Assembly (NCBI RefSeq): GCF_001949145.1
Contig: NW_019091367.1
Coordinates: 684,982-748,981 of the forward strand
Length of the DNA: 64,000 nt
Direction of reading: 5' to 3'
Source: Acanthaster planci
Lineage: Eukaryota > Echinodermata > Asteroidea > Valvatida > Acanthasteridae
In this document: positions 62,701-64,000 of the stretch, piece after piece
Layout of the letters: each line of letters opens with the position of its first letter
How positions within the stretch are numbered: the stretch's first letter is position 1
The notes under the pieces: model-generated
Databases searched by the model: none
The model's input: only the letters and a program-made list of their open reading frames with translations
Told to the model about the DNA's origin: nothing
Position numbers and translations under genes: made by a program

Positions 62701-64000
62701 GCTTACGTGCGAACCCATACATGTACGCCCACGTGAACGTCAAGTACGTTTTGAAGCAATTTGACCCCAGTGCTGTGATATGTCCTGTACCGATCGTGTA
62801 GTTGTGTAAAAATTGTAGATCTGTTAATCTGTTAATAAATTAATCACAAATTTTCACTGTGGTAGGAGACATGTTTGCGAGTAAAGAGGCGTTCAGTCGG
62901 ATTGGAAATTTTGACATGGAATACCGTCGTTACGAAGTAGAGTGCTGCACCCACACTGGCACCGTTCGCAATAGTTCTACGCACACTGCACCCACCACAC
63001 GGTTACAAAGACGCTAGACGAAAGGCGCGAAAAATTCTCAAAACAAATCTACAAAAGTTCTCGCGGAAAACTCTACTGTCATGAAAACCTTCGAATGCAT
63101 TCATTTGTAACATGTACAGCGGCTGTAGAAAGTCCTTAACTTTAATGCGTGAATGAATCTCTACTCTAAGTAAAAAAAACCCAAAAAACCCCAAATGATT
63201 TTCGCCTTAAAAATTGATATGTTGGCGTAATTATAACCCCCATCCCGTTTTTGACAGTCTCTTTGTATGTATGTGTTTATTGGTCGGTAGGTTTTGGTTT
63301 GTTGGCTTCTAGGTGGTGTATGTGTTTTTTATCCTCTTGTTGTCCATTCCTGGTTATTTGGCTTTTCGTGCTATGATAGTGCAATCCGTTTGGGCTGTAT
63401 TTCTTTTATTTTTTATTTTATTATTTTTTATTTTTAAATTTTTTTACGAGCACAGCTATTGCATTTTTTTATTCAACAATTTCTATGGGAATATTACACG
63501 TATATTAACGTTATGTATTACAGTCTTTGTCATTTTAATATCTTGTGTAAGCTGTTTTTAATTCAGCCTGCGGGCGGAATATTTCGGATGTTTTTGGAAA
63601 ATGGAGGAATTCCTCAGGTTTTAGTAACGTGGACAATTGGTGATTCTATCGTCTCAGACTAGTTGGGGCTAGTCTAACTGGACTACCTCCGTAGCTTTGG
63701 AGGATTATAAGGAGGGATTCCTGTAGACTGGCTGCGCCCCAGTCTGGGGCTGGGGCGATACTCAACCCTTGATTCGACGAACATAGTCGGAATCATCGGG
63801 TCTAGTATCCAGACTACCATCATTGCACCAGTGCATATATGGGCGCTGCATACTCCCAACTGTAAGCCACGCTCCGTGTGACAGGTCCTGATATTTTCAG
63901 GTTTGTAACGCTGAAGAATTTTGAATATGCCCACATGTATTTTGCCTGAAACTGCGCTTTGTCAATCAAATCCTCACTCAAAAGTCATCAAAACTATTAT

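Larger units (their letters stand above)
58311..64000. other. Intergenic, repeat-rich, no gene seen
   Basis: AT-rich non-coding DNA with a large gap (59339-59700), a possible TIR element (60313-60797), a degenerate tandem repeat (61651-61770), a diverged direct duplication (about 61800-61990 and 62550-62700), and a G/C-rich patch near 63650-63800 with short palindromes. Open frames here lack splice context or recognisable domains. Confidence 0.6.

Noticed and set aside
55104-64000. Kir6-type channel gene next to SUR
   Set aside because: Looked for a large open frame with the GFG filter and pore helix; none present in the flank shown.

Overview
The window is animal genomic DNA. Coding information lies in short, GC-rich exons bounded by GT/AG splice sites, separated by AT-rich introns of a few hundred bases to 8 kb, and there are many SINE-like and MITE-like repeats. 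There is no operon structure, ribosome-binding sites or CRISPR array. Proteins are close to vertebrate families but not vertebrate in detail, and palindromes such as TGTACATGTACA recur throughout. An invertebrate deuterostome (echinoderm, hemichordate or lancelet) is my best guess; the species cannot be fixed from sequence alone. Layout: (1) 1061-3093, plus strand: a complete three-exon MGST1-type microsomal glutathione S-transferase, 150 aa. (2) 5809-18994, plus strand: a three-exon LHFPL-family tetraspan membrane protein, 355 aa, with an unusual 128-residue Ser/Gly/Lys-rich tail. Its 8.4-kb second intron holds a possible antisense two-exon gene fragment with a Tudor/chromo-barrel-like domain (15011-15781). 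(3) 28616-55103, minus strand: a complete ABCC8/ABCC9-type sulfonylurea receptor in 32 coding exons. I assembled it exon by exon from splice sites and reading phase; the exons sum to 4767 nt, an uninterrupted frame of 1588 aa plus stop, against 1581 aa for human SUR1. It has TMD0, TMD1, NBD1, an acidic linker, TMD2 and NBD2. (4) 55.1-64 kb: no convincing gene, mostly repeats and one 362-base assembly gap. The LHFPL and sulfonylurea-receptor genes converge on a roughly 9-kb repeat-bearing intergenic region; MGST1 and LHFPL are co-oriented. The three genes do not form one pathway: detoxification and peroxide defence in membranes (MGST1), a tetraspan auxiliary or scaffold protein (LHFPL), and an ATP/ADP-sensing regulatory subunit of K-ATP channels (SUR). 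MGST1 and ABCC9 both lie on human chromosome 12p12, so their closeness here may be an ancient linkage. The most notable observations are a 104-bp-offset tandem duplication of the NBD1 signature exon with a ruined splice donor, a probable GC-AG intron, a 41-nt microexon, TMD0 held in one 600-nt exon, residue differences at pharmacologically important SUR positions, hAT-type MITEs with target-site duplications, a ~300-bp fold-back element, and a tRNA-derived SINE family in three copies.
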